From Haloplasma contractile SSD-17B (GTDB lineage Bacteria; Bacillota_I; Bacilli_A; Haloplasmatales; Haloplasmataceae), in assembly GCF_000215935.2 (NCBI RefSeq), contig NZ_AFNU02000011.1:39821-103820 (forward strand): DNA of 64,000 nt, given 5' to 3'. Shown one piece after another: positions 28,846 to 37,275 of the stretch. Each line of letters starts with the position of its first letter. Position 1 is the first letter of the stretch. A model generated the notes under the pieces. That model did no database searches and was not told the origin of the DNA. It worked only from the letters and a program-made list of their open reading frames with translations. The translations under genes and the position numbers were made by a program.

Positions 28846-29695
28846 TTTTTAAACTGGTTGAAATCCCTAACGTTTCAAATTGCCTAATTGCAAGGAGGGT
28901 TGCAAAACTTCCTACTGTCCTAAAGATATTTAACCCACCCATTAAATTGCTAATCAACAACATCTTTTTTATAAACTTAGTTGATAGATCATCATTGTTC
29001 AATTTGAAGTAGAGAACAATTAATATTACAATTGACCCAATCATGCTAGTAATAAAACCTAGAAAAAGTACAAGAAATAAATGATCATGTGTTTGAACTA
29101 ATTTAGTTTTTTCCATAAGTAAAGTTAAATCTAGTCGTACAAGCATAAAAAATGGAATCACATTCAAAATGAGTAAATCGATGATTGTTACCTTTAGTGC
29201 TTTTCGAAACATGACATTCATCTTTTGATTTAAATCATGTTCTACCATAGCGTAGTGTTCATCGTCATTTAATTTTAGTGTATAACAATAGGCTTTTAAG
29301 AAGTGAAACTGTCTCATGATTGTCCAAATCGTTAGACTTCGTCTACTTCTGTACAACTGATTGAACTGGTTATAGGCACATTTTAAATAGTTCATCATTT
29401 GTGCTTGGTAAATATCTATACTTGGCTTTATATGGTTAAGGTGATGCTTTAACAAAAAATGTCTCCTTGTATAGCGTGCAACAGTTAACATATAAATAAA
29501 AACTAATATTACTAAGAATAGATAAATTTGCCTAAAATTAGCAAATGGTAAATAGTCTTTCAGATTATACTGAACAATTATTAAATATGACGAGAGAAGA
29601 AGCACTAATATTGCTACTGATAATTTAGTGTTATTCATTATAAACTTATAATTAAAACGAATACCATACCTAATATGCTCCATGATTAAATTCAT
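28838..29695 (-). CDS. Integral membrane protein, unknown function
   Basis: 285 residues with hydrophobic segments at about 26-45, 54-72, 170-190, 205-230 and possibly 243-262. A long, basic, soluble stretch between the second and third (about 73-165, rich in His, Tyr and Arg) probably faces the cytoplasm. No motif or family is recognised. The ATG at 29695 follows AAAGGAG by nine bases. It stands alone upstream of comFA and is separated from it by a terminator, so no functional link with competence is implied. Confidence 0.7.
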   Translation of the reverse strand: MNLIMEHIRYGIRFNYKFIMNNTKLSVAILVLLLSSYLIIVQYNLKDYLPFANFRQIYLFLVILVFIYMLTVARYTRRHFLLKHHLNHIKPSIDIYQAQMMNYLKCAYNQFNQLYRSRRSLTIWTIMRQFHFLKAYCYTLKLNDDEHYAMVEHDLNQKMNVMFRKALKVTIIDLLILNVIPFFMLVRLDLTLLMEKTKLVQTHDHLFLVLFLGFITSMIGSIVILIVLYFKLNNDDLSTKFIKKMLLISNLMGGLNIFRTVGSFATLLAIRQFETLGISTSLKKE

Positions 29696-29902
29696 AGCAT
29701 GTAACTCCTTTCGATCTCCCTCCCTGTTCGTTACATACTTCTCCTAACAATATTTTGTATCATCCCTATCAATCTCCATTTCTTTCATTATGGGAGTTAG
29801 TAGGGAATATTATTTACAATCAAAACTGTTTTTGCTTTTTTGTATAACTTGTATATACACTCGAATAGATAATCAATGAATAGCTCTATAACCTATACAG
29901 AA

Positions 29903-29954
29903 GCATAAAAAAACGAGCTAATCACTAACTACTGATTAACCCGTTTTTTTATGC
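29903..29954. terminator. Terminator after the first DegV gene
   Basis: ACGGGTTAATCAG/CTGATTAGCTCGT-type stem with two mismatches, flanked by AAAAAAA and TTTTTTT, works on either strand and follows the degV stop at 29988 on the minus strand. The rest of 29696-29987 shows nothing else. Confidence 0.8.
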
Positions 29955-29987
29955 ATAATATTTAAGCAAGCTTTAATTCTTTATTTT

Positions 29988-30848
29988 CTATTCAACTACA
30001 AAGTACCCCAGTGAAACTACACTGTTCCCAACGTGGCAACCAATAACTGAAGGAAGTGGCGCGTCCATTATATTACCTAATGGTTTTACACGCTCTAGTT
30101 CTTCATCGAATTTTTCTTTTAAGTCTTTGTCTAATCCATATGTCACTAGGTATTGAACTTTCTTATATCCCTTTGTTCGTTCAATAATTTGATCGACCAA
30201 GTATTTTAAAGCCTTTTTAGTCGTTCTCTTCTTTTCGCGTCCTACAATTTTACCTTCTTCGTCGAACTCAAGCATTGGTTTAATTTTAAGAATACCACCT
30301 AGGAATCCCGCTGCATTTGATAAACGACCATTTTTAACTAAGTATCGTAAATCTTCAACCATGAAAATAACTTCGTACTGTTCAGCATGTTTATCACATA
30401 CCGTTATAATTTCTTCAACTGACTTTCCTTCGCGGGCCAAGCGTGCAGCTTCCATCGCCATAAATCCAAGATACACAGATGTACACTTCGTATCAACAAT
30501 ATGAATGTCAATCCCATCTACTAGGTCCTTTGCCGCAAATGAGGACTGATACGTTCCACTAATTCCTTTTGAAAGTGGTAAGAATATAATGTCCGTGTAT
30601 CCTTCATCTCGAATTGTTTCAAATAATTTTGCAATATTTCCAATTGATGGTTGTGAACTCGTTGGAATAACGTCTTCACTTGTCAGACGATCAAAAAATT
30701 CTGTGTTTGATATCGTTTCACCATCTACATATTCATCATCAGAAAAACTAATCGTTAACCGTGTAATAAAGATTTCGTTGTAATCATGGTCCATATAGTC
30801 AAGCGTTGATGAACTGTCTGTCATAATTGCTATTTTTCTTTCTTCCAT
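29988..30848 (-). CDS. DegV family fatty-acid-binding protein
   Basis: 286 residues. DegV/FakB proteins hold one fatty acid for phosphorylation by FakA. Signatures seen: TDSSSTLDY at the start, TSQPSIGNIAKLFE near 82, LSKGISGTYQSS near 107 and VEDLRYLVKNGRLS near 163, ending with HVGNSVVSLGYF. The ATG at 30848 follows AGGTGG. It lies 76 bases downstream of a close paralogue, with no terminator between, so the two are likely co-transcribed. No FakA kinase gene is in this window. The fatty-acid role is established for FakB; assignment here is inference. Confidence 0.9.
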   Translation of the reverse strand: MEERKIAIMTDSSSTLDYMDHDYNEIFITRLTISFSDDEYVDGETISNTEFFDRLTSEDVIPTSSQPSIGNIAKLFETIRDEGYTDIIFLPLSKGISGTYQSSFAAKDLVDGIDIHIVDTKCTSVYLGFMAMEAARLAREGKSVEEIITVCDKHAEQYEVIFMVEDLRYLVKNGRLSNAAGFLGGILKIKPMLEFDEEGKIVGREKKRTTKKALKYLVDQIIERTKGYKKVQYLVTYGLDKDLKEKFDEELERVKPLGNIMDAPLPSVIGCHVGNSVVSLGYFVVE

Positions 30849-30923
30849 TTTTCCACCTACTTTTTTTAGTTTATATTCACTATAAATGTGTTGATTGTTC
30901 TTTTTTATACAGTCTTATTATAA

Positions 30924-31790
30924 CTACTCTGTAACAAAATAACCAAATGCAACCAAACTATTTCCTATATGAGCACCTATTACAGAAGGTAGAGGGCAGA
31001 ATAGAACTTGAGACAAGTTAATCCCTTTGCTCTCAATTTCCACTTCTAATTTTTTTCTTATTTCTTGATCTTTTGAGTAGGAAACAAAGTAAAGAACTTT
31101 TTGTTGTTCGTTACTCGCTTTAATCATTTCTTCGACAATATATTTAATTGCTTTTTTCGTTGTTCTTATTTTTTGAGACCCAATGATATTCCCCTCATTG
31201 TTAAATTCTAAGATTGGTTTAATCTTAAGCATATTCCCAATAAAGGCTGATGCATTTGACAGTCTTCCATTCTTAACAAGATAGGTTAAATCTTCAACCA
31301 TAAAACGTACATTGTAGCTTTCTACATGTTTTGTGGCAAACTCAATGATTTCCTCTACTGACTTTCCATCTTTTGCAAGTCTCGCTGATTCCCCTACTAT
31401 ATAACCTAGGATAACAGCAGTTGTCTTGATATCAACAATCTCAATGTTAATATCATCTTCAATCATACTTTTCGCTGTAAACGCTGATTGATAACTACCA
31501 CTTAATCCTTTAGAAATAGGAAAATGAATAATATCCGTGTATCCTTCTTTAATCAATTGCTCATACATTTCAACAACTTGTCCTAATGAAGGCTGTGAAG
31601 TTGTAGGAATATCTTCTTCTGTTTCTAACTTATGATAAAACTCATCTAAGTTTATTGTCTCACCATCTATGTATTCCTGGCTTCCAAAGAAAATAGGAAG
31701 ACGGAACATATACATATTATCAAGATCGTAATCTAAATAGTCTAACGATGAGGAACTATCTGTTAATATTGCTATTTTTCGTGTCGCCAT
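30924..31790 (-). CDS. DegV family fatty-acid-binding protein (tandem paralogue)
   Basis: 288 residues, collinear with its downstream neighbour and similar throughout: TDSSSSLDYLDYDL, TSQPSLGQVVEMYE, ISKGLSGSYQSAF, VEDLTYLVKNGRLSNASAFI and HIGNSLVAFGYF. Paired FakB proteins in other Bacillota bind different acyl chains (saturated against unsaturated), which could explain the duplication. The ATG at 31790 has GGGAGAGG just upstream; the ATG five codons earlier precedes that site and is rejected. Confidence 0.9.
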   Translation of the reverse strand: MATRKIAILTDSSSSLDYLDYDLDNMYMFRLPIFFGSQEYIDGETINLDEFYHKLETEEDIPTTSQPSLGQVVEMYEQLIKEGYTDIIHFPISKGLSGSYQSAFTAKSMIEDDINIEIVDIKTTAVILGYIVGESARLAKDGKSVEEIIEFATKHVESYNVRFMVEDLTYLVKNGRLSNASAFIGNMLKIKPILEFNNEGNIIGSQKIRTTKKAIKYIVEEMIKASNEQQKVLYFVSYSKDQEIRKKLEVEIESKGINLSQVLFCPLPSVIGAHIGNSLVAFGYFVTE

Positions 31791-32062
31791 AATAACCTCT
31801 CCCATTAATTTAAGTGTTATATTATATTAAAAAATATGTCTTGGGTAGCTTTCATTTTCATATAGAAAACGTTTCTAGACCTAAACACTTCTCTATTGTA
31901 CAACTTTGTCAACAATATTTGATGTTAAATCCTATCTTTGATTCTTTTTTTATTATACCGTTAATTAATTCTCAATTCAATCACTAATATATGTTTATTT
32001 AAACTATCCCTCTATTTTCATCCTAATTCGACATAAGATTTACTCAACAAATTATAATGTAA
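31791..32062. other. Divergent intergenic region between degV pair and yigZ
   Basis: Part of a 346-base divergent gap. The degV promoter should be here, but no hexamer pair stands out. No gene is seen. The yigZ promoter occupies 32063-32091. Confidence 0.4.
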
Positions 32063-32091
32063 TTGAAAATTGTACAATTACCCTCTATAAT
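32063..32091 (+). promoter_or_regulatory. Promoter of yigZ with a palindrome in its spacer
   Basis: TTGAAA (32063-32068), a 17-base spacer and TATAAT (32086-32091) form a near-consensus sigma-A promoter. The perfect 12-base palindrome AATTGTACAATT (32068-32079) covers the end of the -35 and half the spacer and could be an operator. Confidence 0.75.
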
Positions 32092-32136
32092 GTATGTAAC
32101 GTATATATATAAATAAATTGAAAGTCTGGTGATACA

Positions 32137-32769
32137 ATGAGTAACTATTTAGTTGTTAACGCATATAGTGAAAATGAAATAATTATTGATCGCTCACGCT
32201 TTATTTGTTATATGGATCGAGCAGAAACCGTAGATGAAGCACAAGCTTTTATAAATAAAATAAAAAAGAAGCATAGCGATGCCTCTCATAATTGTTCTTG
32301 CTATATTGTAGGCCAAAACAAACTCCACCAAAAAGCAAATGATGATGGTGAGCCTAGTGGTACAGCAGGTGTTCCGATGTTAGAAGTTTTAAAAAAGAAT
32401 GATATTACAGATACTGTTTGCGTAGTAACACGATACTTTGGTGGAATAAAATTAGGCGCTGGTGGTTTAATTCGAGCATATGGGAGTGCAGTTTCAGATA
32501 ATTTAAAAAAAGTCGGGATTGCCATAAGAAAACCAATGCAAGTGATAGAGGTAATAGCAGAATACAGTCTATCTGGACTTCTAGATGATCGCCTCTCTGA
32601 CTATCAAATTAAAAATAAAGACTATTTAGAAAAAGTATATTACTATGTTATTGTAGATGCTGATGCAGTACTACAGTTTAAAGACTGGTTAGTTAATTTA
32701 ACGAGTAACCAGGTAACGATTAACGAAATGGAAACGGAACTATGTGAAGTTCCTTATATACAAGACTAA
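32137..32769 (+). CDS. YigZ/IMPACT family protein (UPF0029)
   Basis: 210 residues, the usual YigZ length. The UPF0029 N-terminal domain (about 1-120) shows the conserved KANDDGEPSGTAGVPMLEVL and VVTRYFGGIKLGAGGLIRAYG motifs; the C-terminal DUF1949 domain (about 135-205) has a ferredoxin-like pattern (YSLSGLLDDRL). The family is linked to translation control in eukaryotes (IMPACT), but its bacterial role is unclear. It has its own promoter at 32063 and its own terminator, so it is monocistronic. Confidence 0.92.
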   Translation: MSNYLVVNAYSENEIIIDRSRFICYMDRAETVDEAQAFINKIKKKHSDASHNCSCYIVGQNKLHQKANDDGEPSGTAGVPMLEVLKKNDITDTVCVVTRYFGGIKLGAGGLIRAYGSAVSDNLKKVGIAIRKPMQVIEVIAEYSLSGLLDDRLSDYQIKNKDYLEKVYYYVIVDADAVLQFKDWLVNLTSNQVTINEMETELCEVPYIQD

Positions 32770-32803
32770 ATCCTACTTTTTCTTTTGAATTTTAATTTAT
32801 ACA

Positions 32804-32838
32804 AAAAACGACTTCAGTGTATTCTGAAGTCCTTTTTT
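32804..32838 (+). terminator. Terminator of yigZ
   Basis: GACTTCAG/CTGAAGTC eight-pair stem with a six-base loop followed by CTTTTTT on the plus strand, about 40 bases after the stop. Confidence 0.85.
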
Positions 32839-33120
32839 GTATTCATATCTAAAATTATTAGCAAAACCAAATCGAATGCTTATAGTAACTCTATCGTTTA
32901 ATCACAATTACTATATGAATGAAGTTTAAGTGACTCATAGATTAGAAATCAATGTCTTTTCCCAATTAAATAGTGCCCTGCTAGCTAACAAATAACAGAG
33001 CACTTAAACGAATTACTAAAAAAGCTTACTCAACTGTCAAATACTATACTTTATTACAACGATCTTAATTATAAATACTTTCCTTCATAAAAATTTTTAT
33101 TTATTATATGTTCATTGCGT
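32839..33120. other. Intergenic region with a stem-loop after spoIIID
   Basis: Non-coding. AGTGCTCTG/CAGGGCACT (32972-33004) forms a nine-pair stem with one wobble, about 115 bases past the spoIIID stop on the minus strand, with tail ATTTAATT; it may be a weak terminator. Nothing else is recognised. Confidence 0.45.
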
Positions 33121-33405
33121 TTATTCATAGACTAAGTTTTTTAATTCTTCCTCATGATGCTCGTTTAAATATTTTAGTTTAGTAGAGTGGCCTCCCCTAA
33201 TATGCCTAACGGACTTGTTATAATCTAATAATTCTTTTACATCTCTGTATAGTGATTCATCTACTTCTATTAGACGTTCTGTTAAATCCTTGTGAGCGGT
33301 ACTTTTAGACACATCAAATTCCACTGCAATATTTCTTATTGTTTCTCGTTTCTCTAGTATCGTCCTAGCCATTGAAATTACGCGTTCAATAATCCGATCC
33401 TCCAT
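33121..33405 (-). CDS. spoIIID: Sporulation transcription factor SpoIIID
   Basis: 94 residues, the length of Bacillus SpoIIID. The helix-turn-helix VSKSTAHKDLTERL (about residues 32-45) and the following EVDESLYRDVKELLDYNKS and RHIRGGHSTKLKY segments match the family very closely. SpoIIID is the mother-cell regulator acting with sigma-E. The ATG follows AGGGAGAAG. A terminator at 33480 separates it from the spoIIQ-like gene, so it has its own promoter, as in Bacillus. Presence suggests a sporulation programme or a remnant of one. Confidence 0.96.
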   Translation of the reverse strand: MEDRIIERVISMARTILEKRETIRNIAVEFDVSKSTAHKDLTERLIEVDESLYRDVKELLDYNKSVRHIRGGHSTKLKYLNEHHEEELKNLVYE

Positions 33406-33479
33406 AAGTTATCTTCTCCCTATAACACCATCTTATTAAAATATATTTTTTAAACTCAAAATATATTCATGTATAAAAC

Positions 33480-33507
33480 AAAAAAATCCTCAGCCAAGCT
33501 GAAGATT
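33480..33507 (-). terminator. Terminator of the spoIIQ-like gene
   Basis: AATCTTCAGC/GCTGAGGATT stem with one wobble and a three-base loop, followed by TTTTTTT on the minus strand, about 35 bases after the stop. Confidence 0.88.
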
Positions 33508-33542
33508 CGTGTTATAACCTTCTTTTTGACTAAGGATTAATT

Positions 33543-34244
33543 TTATTCGATTAAATCAGAAACTGGTGTTTCCTCTTCAATAAGCGTTTCTGGGTTAAGA
33601 TTTAGTGCACCTTGTATAACTTCGAAGTATACACCGTTTCCATTAAACATTGAGTTGTTCCCTGATTTACCAATTTTATCTCCTTGGTCAACCTTTTCAC
33701 CTTCAACAGCACTAATTGAAGATAGTCCGTAGTATACTGTTTTTATACCACCTACATGTTCAATCTCAATCGAGTTACCCATGAATGAATCTGAACTTAC
33801 ATTAGTAACTGTACCAGTCAGTGATGCCGTAACATCAAATGCTTGAGTTCCATCTACTGTATAAACTGTACCTGTTGAGTGTGTATACATCGTTTCGGTA
33901 ATTTTAATAATCGCTGATAACTGATCACTTTCTTCTAAGTTTGCAGAATAATAGTGAATTTGAATAGTAGGATTACTTTCAGAAGCTACAGGAACCATGA
34001 AGATTTCATTTTCTAATTGAGTTACATCGTCTCCTGTGTCCCCGTCATCATCGCTGTCATCCCCTGTATCATCAGGATTACTATCAACTGGTCCATTTAC
34101 AGGTGGAGTATCTGGTTCATCCACGTTGTTCCCCTTATTTAGTTGGTTTAAGGCGAAGAATGCTCCTAAAACTAACGCAAGGAAAATAATAAACGAATAA
34201 GCTTGAAATTTCTTAAAAACTACATCAATAAATTTTTCTTTCAT
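33543..34244 (-). CDS. spoIIQ: SpoIIQ-like protein with degenerate M23/LytM domain
   Basis: 233 residues: a short cytoplasmic part, one transmembrane segment (FIIFLALVLGAFFAL, about 14-30), an acidic Asp/Gly/Pro linker (about 35-75) and an M23-like domain. In active M23 enzymes a late HxH (HLHFEV) binds zinc; here the matching place reads NGNGVYFEVI, so both histidines are gone, and the HxxxD site is also not evident. The domain is thus probably structural, as in the SpoIIQ-SpoIIIAH channel. The position between spoIID and spoIIID is the Bacillus order. The ATG at 34244 follows GAGGTGATT. Confidence 0.85.
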   Translation of the reverse strand: MKEKFIDVVFKKFQAYSFIIFLALVLGAFFALNQLNKGNNVDEPDTPPVNGPVDSNPDDTGDDSDDDGDTGDDVTQLENEIFMVPVASESNPTIQIHYYSANLEESDQLSAIIKITETMYTHSTGTVYTVDGTQAFDVTASLTGTVTNVSSDSFMGNSIEIEHVGGIKTVYYGLSSISAVEGEKVDQGDKIGKSGNNSMFNGNGVYFEVIQGALNLNPETLIEEETPVSDLIE

Positions 34245-34321
34245 TATAATCACCTCGCTTTTATTATTAACAACGAGGTTTCATTTATTCCCATAAATTC
34301 AAAAATTTTACATTTTTATTA

Positions 34322-35245
34322 TTAATTACCATAATTAACGATTTTTACATCTTTATAATAGTAATGAATAATCTCATCATAATCTTTGCCTGCTTTAGCC
34401 ATGCCTTGAGCCCCGTATTGACTCATTCCAACACCATGACCAAAGCCATGTGTAATAAAAACAACCTGATTCCCTTGAACATCGAGTTCAAAGTCAGAAC
34501 TTTTTAATCCAAGTAAATCCATTACCTTTGCGCCAGAAAATGTCTTTCCATCAAGTTCAATCTCTGCTACCCGTTTTCCTTCTGTCTCTTTAATAACTCC
34601 AACACTATTGTTATCTTTTAAATTAATACCTAAGATTCGATTTACTTCTTCAACACTCAGAGACGTCACATCTTCTGCGATTTCTAAGTTTTGATCCCAT
34701 ACACTTTCAACGCTTTGTAAGTAGGGATGATGATAGCCCCAGAAATCACTTGAACTCTCCGTATACCCATTGCTCATTGAAAAATAGACGGGCACAATTA
34801 GTTCATCCTGATAGACAATGACTTTGCCTTTTGTATCCAATACTGCCTGGCTTATTTTCGTATTATAATAGTAATATTTTTCTCCCCACATTCCTCTTAA
34901 TTCATCATCACTTTTATACACTTGATGTGTCGTAGAGTCAGTGATATAGCCCTTGTCTTTATAGTCTTTACCTTGCTTGTATTTTAATACATATGTTCTT
35001 GCTGCGATTGCCTGTGCTTTTAATGCATCCGTTTCAAATGTAGCTGGCATCTCTGCCGCAACGACTCCAATTACATATTCTTCAAGTGGAACTTCCGCAA
35101 ATTCACCTTTCTTTGTACGATAAACTTTTACCATTTCCGGTGATTCACTATAGTCATCAAAGATTAGATAGTGATAAAGAAATGGAATGGTATATAAACA
35201 AATAATAAATAAAATAAATACTCTTAAAAACTTTCTAAACTCCAT
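34322..35245 (-). CDS. spoIID: Stage II sporulation protein D (lytic transglycosylase)
   Basis: 307 residues. An N-terminal membrane anchor (FILFIICLYTIPFLYHYLI) precedes the SpoIID domain with VPLEEYVIGVVAAEMPATF, where the Glu of AAEMP is catalytic, DALKAQAIAARTYVL, and the closing GHGFGHGVGMSQYGAQGMA. SpoIID cleaves denuded glycan strands to drive engulfment together with SpoIIM and SpoIIP. The ATG follows AGAGGTA. It is followed 77 bases later by the spoIIQ-like gene, without a clear terminator, suggesting co-transcription. Confidence 0.95.
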   Translation of the reverse strand: MEFRKFLRVFILFIICLYTIPFLYHYLIFDDYSESPEMVKVYRTKKGEFAEVPLEEYVIGVVAAEMPATFETDALKAQAIAARTYVLKYKQGKDYKDKGYITDSTTHQVYKSDDELRGMWGEKYYYYNTKISQAVLDTKGKVIVYQDELIVPVYFSMSNGYTESSSDFWGYHHPYLQSVESVWDQNLEIAEDVTSLSVEEVNRILGINLKDNNSVGVIKETEGKRVAEIELDGKTFSGAKVMDLLGLKSSDFELDVQGNQVVFITHGFGHGVGMSQYGAQGMAKAGKDYDEIIHYYYKDVKIVNYGN

Positions 35246-35296
35246 AACATATACCTCTCAATTACTAAGAAGTGATTCTCTATATTTTTAATACTG

Positions 35297-35518
35297 TTAA
35301 CTCATGATGTTGTAAACTAAATACATCAAGTCAATAAAAAAGTCTGCAACCAATTTAGTTAGTGCAATTGTGACAACAAAGTAGAATGCCCTTACTTCAT
35401 ATATATGATTCTTTTTAAATAGTTTTGATACATCAAGACTCATTAATGATTTCCATACAATTGGCAGTATGAACAAGTATGTAACAAATTGTAAAATAAA
35501 TCTTACTTTTAATTCCAT
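35297..35518 (-). CDS. DUF1146 (YwzB-like) membrane protein
   Basis: 73 residues with two hydrophobic segments (about 7-27 and 46-69) around KSLMSLDVSKLFKKN. The length and pattern match the DUF1146/YwzB family, which in Bacillus sits between the atp operon and spoIID. Here it is directly upstream of spoIID (51 bases), so that neighbourhood is partly kept although the atp operon lies 16 kb away. Function unknown. The ATG follows AAAAGGTGGTG. Confidence 0.85.
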   Translation of the reverse strand: MELKVRFILQFVTYLFILPIVWKSLMSLDVSKLFKKNHIYEVRAFYFVVTIALTKLVADFFIDLMYLVYNIMS

Positions 35519-35664
35519 TCTGACACCACCTTTTGTTATTTGTTAAAATAAATTATTCTACACTTATTATTATATCATATCTTGAGCGAGATGATAATGA
35601 GATTAGGGATTAGTTTTACTTACAAACTCTATGTTTAGTTATGACCAAATTCATTAATTAATCA

Positions 35665-35692
35665 TATACTAAAAGTATACCCCATTAGGTAT
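35665..35692 (+). promoter_or_regulatory. Two overlapping inverted repeats upstream of the NapH-like gene
   Basis: TATACT-AAA-AGTATA (35665-35679) shares its right arm with ATACC-CCATTA-GGTAT (35677-35692). They lie 25-55 bases before the start codon, overlapping the expected promoter. The second resembles the ATACCC...GGGTAT type of CsoR/CstR operators, but that match is weak and inferred. Confidence 0.45.
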
Positions 35693-35717
35693 GTAAAATA
35701 TTTGAGGAGGAATAGGT

Positions 35718-36353
35718 GTGTTTTTGTCATTATGGAAGCAATTTTCGTATAGTGTACTATTGATTTTTCTTTTTGTGGGATTATTATTTCCTGTAATTGG
35801 AATCGCCGCAATTATTTGCATGATTGCTCCTGTAGTCGTATCTTTTTTTAAAGGGCGGTATTGGTGTGGAAATCTATGTCCTAGAGGCAACTTCTTTGAC
35901 CGAGTGATTACGAGAAAAAATAAACGTAGAACGCCTCGTATGTTTAGTAATCGTTATTTTCGACTATGTGTTCTTATCTTTTTATTTGTTAATATGGGCC
36001 TCGGTATCTACTTAGGAGATGGATCATTAAAGTCATTTGGATTGTTACTTTATAGACTCATTTTGTTAACAACATTGATCGGTATCCTACTTGGGTCTAT
36101 TTATAGTCATCGAACGTGGTGTCGTTTCTGCCCTATAGGTACACTATCTGCCTCTATTGCTAAGTTTAGAAATAAACGCAATAAGCATACGTTATTAAAA
36201 ATAGATTCAGCCTGCATTAATTGCAAGGTTTGCACAAAAAGTTGTCCTATGCATATTGAAACCCACAAATATAAAGGTAATACGATTACACATCATGATT
36301 GTATTAACTGTAAGATTTGTAAGGACTCCTGCCCAAACGATCTAATTCACTAA
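35718..36353 (+). CDS. NapH/MauN-type membrane 4Fe-4S ferredoxin
   Basis: 211 residues. About four membrane segments (7-40 as a hairpin, 80-98, 108-128) alternate with cysteine motifs on the inner face: WCGNLCPRGNFFDR (near 51) and WCRFCPIGTLS (near 136), the polyferredoxin-type motifs, then two complete 4Fe-4S clusters in the C-terminus (CINCKVCTKSCP near 170 and CINCKICKDSCP near 196). Such proteins pass electrons to or from the membrane; the partner is not nearby. The start is GTG at 35718 after GAGGAGG. It is flanked by its own operator-like repeats and a terminator. Confidence 0.85.
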   Translation: MFLSLWKQFSYSVLLIFLFVGLLFPVIGIAAIICMIAPVVVSFFKGRYWCGNLCPRGNFFDRVITRKNKRRTPRMFSNRYFRLCVLIFLFVNMGLGIYLGDGSLKSFGLLLYRLILLTTLIGILLGSIYSHRTWCRFCPIGTLSASIAKFRNKRNKHTLLKIDSACINCKVCTKSCPMHIETHKYKGNTITHHDCINCKICKDSCPNDLIH

Positions 36354-36358
36354 CACAT

Positions 36359-36404
36359 AAAAATCCCTGAAACTCGTCATTTATACGAATTTGAGGGATT
36401 TTAA
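36359..36404. terminator. Bidirectional terminator
   Basis: AAATCCCT(G)AAACTCGT and ACGAATTT(G)AGGGATTT form a long stem with flanking A/T runs, between convergent genes ending at 36353 (plus) and 36444 (minus). Confidence 0.85.
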
Positions 36405-36443
36405 ATTTATAAACTTATACATGTCTCTTTAAGAAACATAATG

Positions 36444-36746
36444 TTATACCATTTTAGCTTTACTTTTAACTTTTTCCATCTCTTTTTTTAATGATTTCCT
36501 ATTTAGTGTTATTTTTAAAGTAGTATAGGTATTTGTGGCCTCTAATACTATTTTAATCCCCCATGCTCCTATTAAAATAAAAATCCAATCCATGATTTCT
36601 CCTTTAATAAAGTAACTTAGTCCTACTAATATTCCGTTTACTGCTAAATAAGTAAGCATATGAATTAAAAGGTTGCGTTTAAGGTCGATTCTTTTTTCGG
36701 CAATCTTATGTAAGTCATCCTCTGTAGGATGTAATGGCATATTCAT
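36444..36746 (-). CDS. 2TM-domain protein
   Basis: 100 residues. A charged N-terminal helix (DDLHKIAEKRIDLKRN) is followed by two membrane segments with the family pattern HMLTYLAVNGILVGL and WIFILIGAWGIKIVLEA, then a basic helical tail. This matches the bacterial 2TM domain family (about 80-100 residues), often linked to LytTR regulators, though none is here. It is 22 bases downstream of a paralogue, so the two form an operon. The ATG follows AAGGAGG by eight bases. Confidence 0.8.
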   Translation of the reverse strand: MNMPLHPTEDDLHKIAEKRIDLKRNLLIHMLTYLAVNGILVGLSYFIKGEIMDWIFILIGAWGIKIVLEATNTYTTLKITLNRKSLKKEMEKVKSKAKMV

Positions 36747-36768
36747 TCGTTCTACCTCCTTTTATAAC

Positions 36769-37053
36769 TTATTTTAATCTCTCTATTTCTCGTTCAATTG
36801 CTTTAGTAGTAAGAGTAAATTTTAAAGATGAGTATGTTTTTATTCCACGTGAAATTAAAATAATCCCCCATATTCCTAACACATAATAAAACCATGTTCC
36901 GTCTGAGAACATAAAATCTAACATAAACAAAAATGCATTTACTACAATATAAGTGATCACTTGTCTTATAAAATTTTGCTTCAAATTAAGTCTTGTTATT
37001 GCTAGATTATAAACCTTCTCCTCTGTTAGTTCATTTGATATTTGTTGATCCAT
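36769..37053 (-). CDS. 2TM-domain protein (tandem paralogue)
   Basis: 94 residues with the same layout as its downstream neighbour: EEKVYNLAITRLNLKQNFIRQ, then QVITYIVVNAFLFMLDFMF and WFYYVLGIWGIILISRGI, then YSSLKFTLTTKAIEREIERLK. The shared YxxLKxTLxxKxxxxE tail shows a gene duplication, and the pair may form heteromers. The ATG follows AAGGGAGGAG. Function unknown. Confidence 0.8.
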   Translation of the reverse strand: MDQQISNELTEEKVYNLAITRLNLKQNFIRQVITYIVVNAFLFMLDFMFSDGTWFYYVLGIWGIILISRGIKTYSSLKFTLTTKAIEREIERLK

Positions 37054-37275
37054 TTGAATACTCCTCCCTTAACATTTTTTAACATTAGGAAACCTTAACT
37101 TTAATCTACTAATAAATAGGGAAAAAGTCAACTCTAAACCCGTTTCACTTCTCGATTTATTTTTTGAATAATCATATAATTCGGGATTTTTTCATATGTT
37201 ATTAGACAATATAGTAATAGTTCTATATAATGAACTATATAATCTATTAGACTAAACTATTATGAGGTGATTTGC

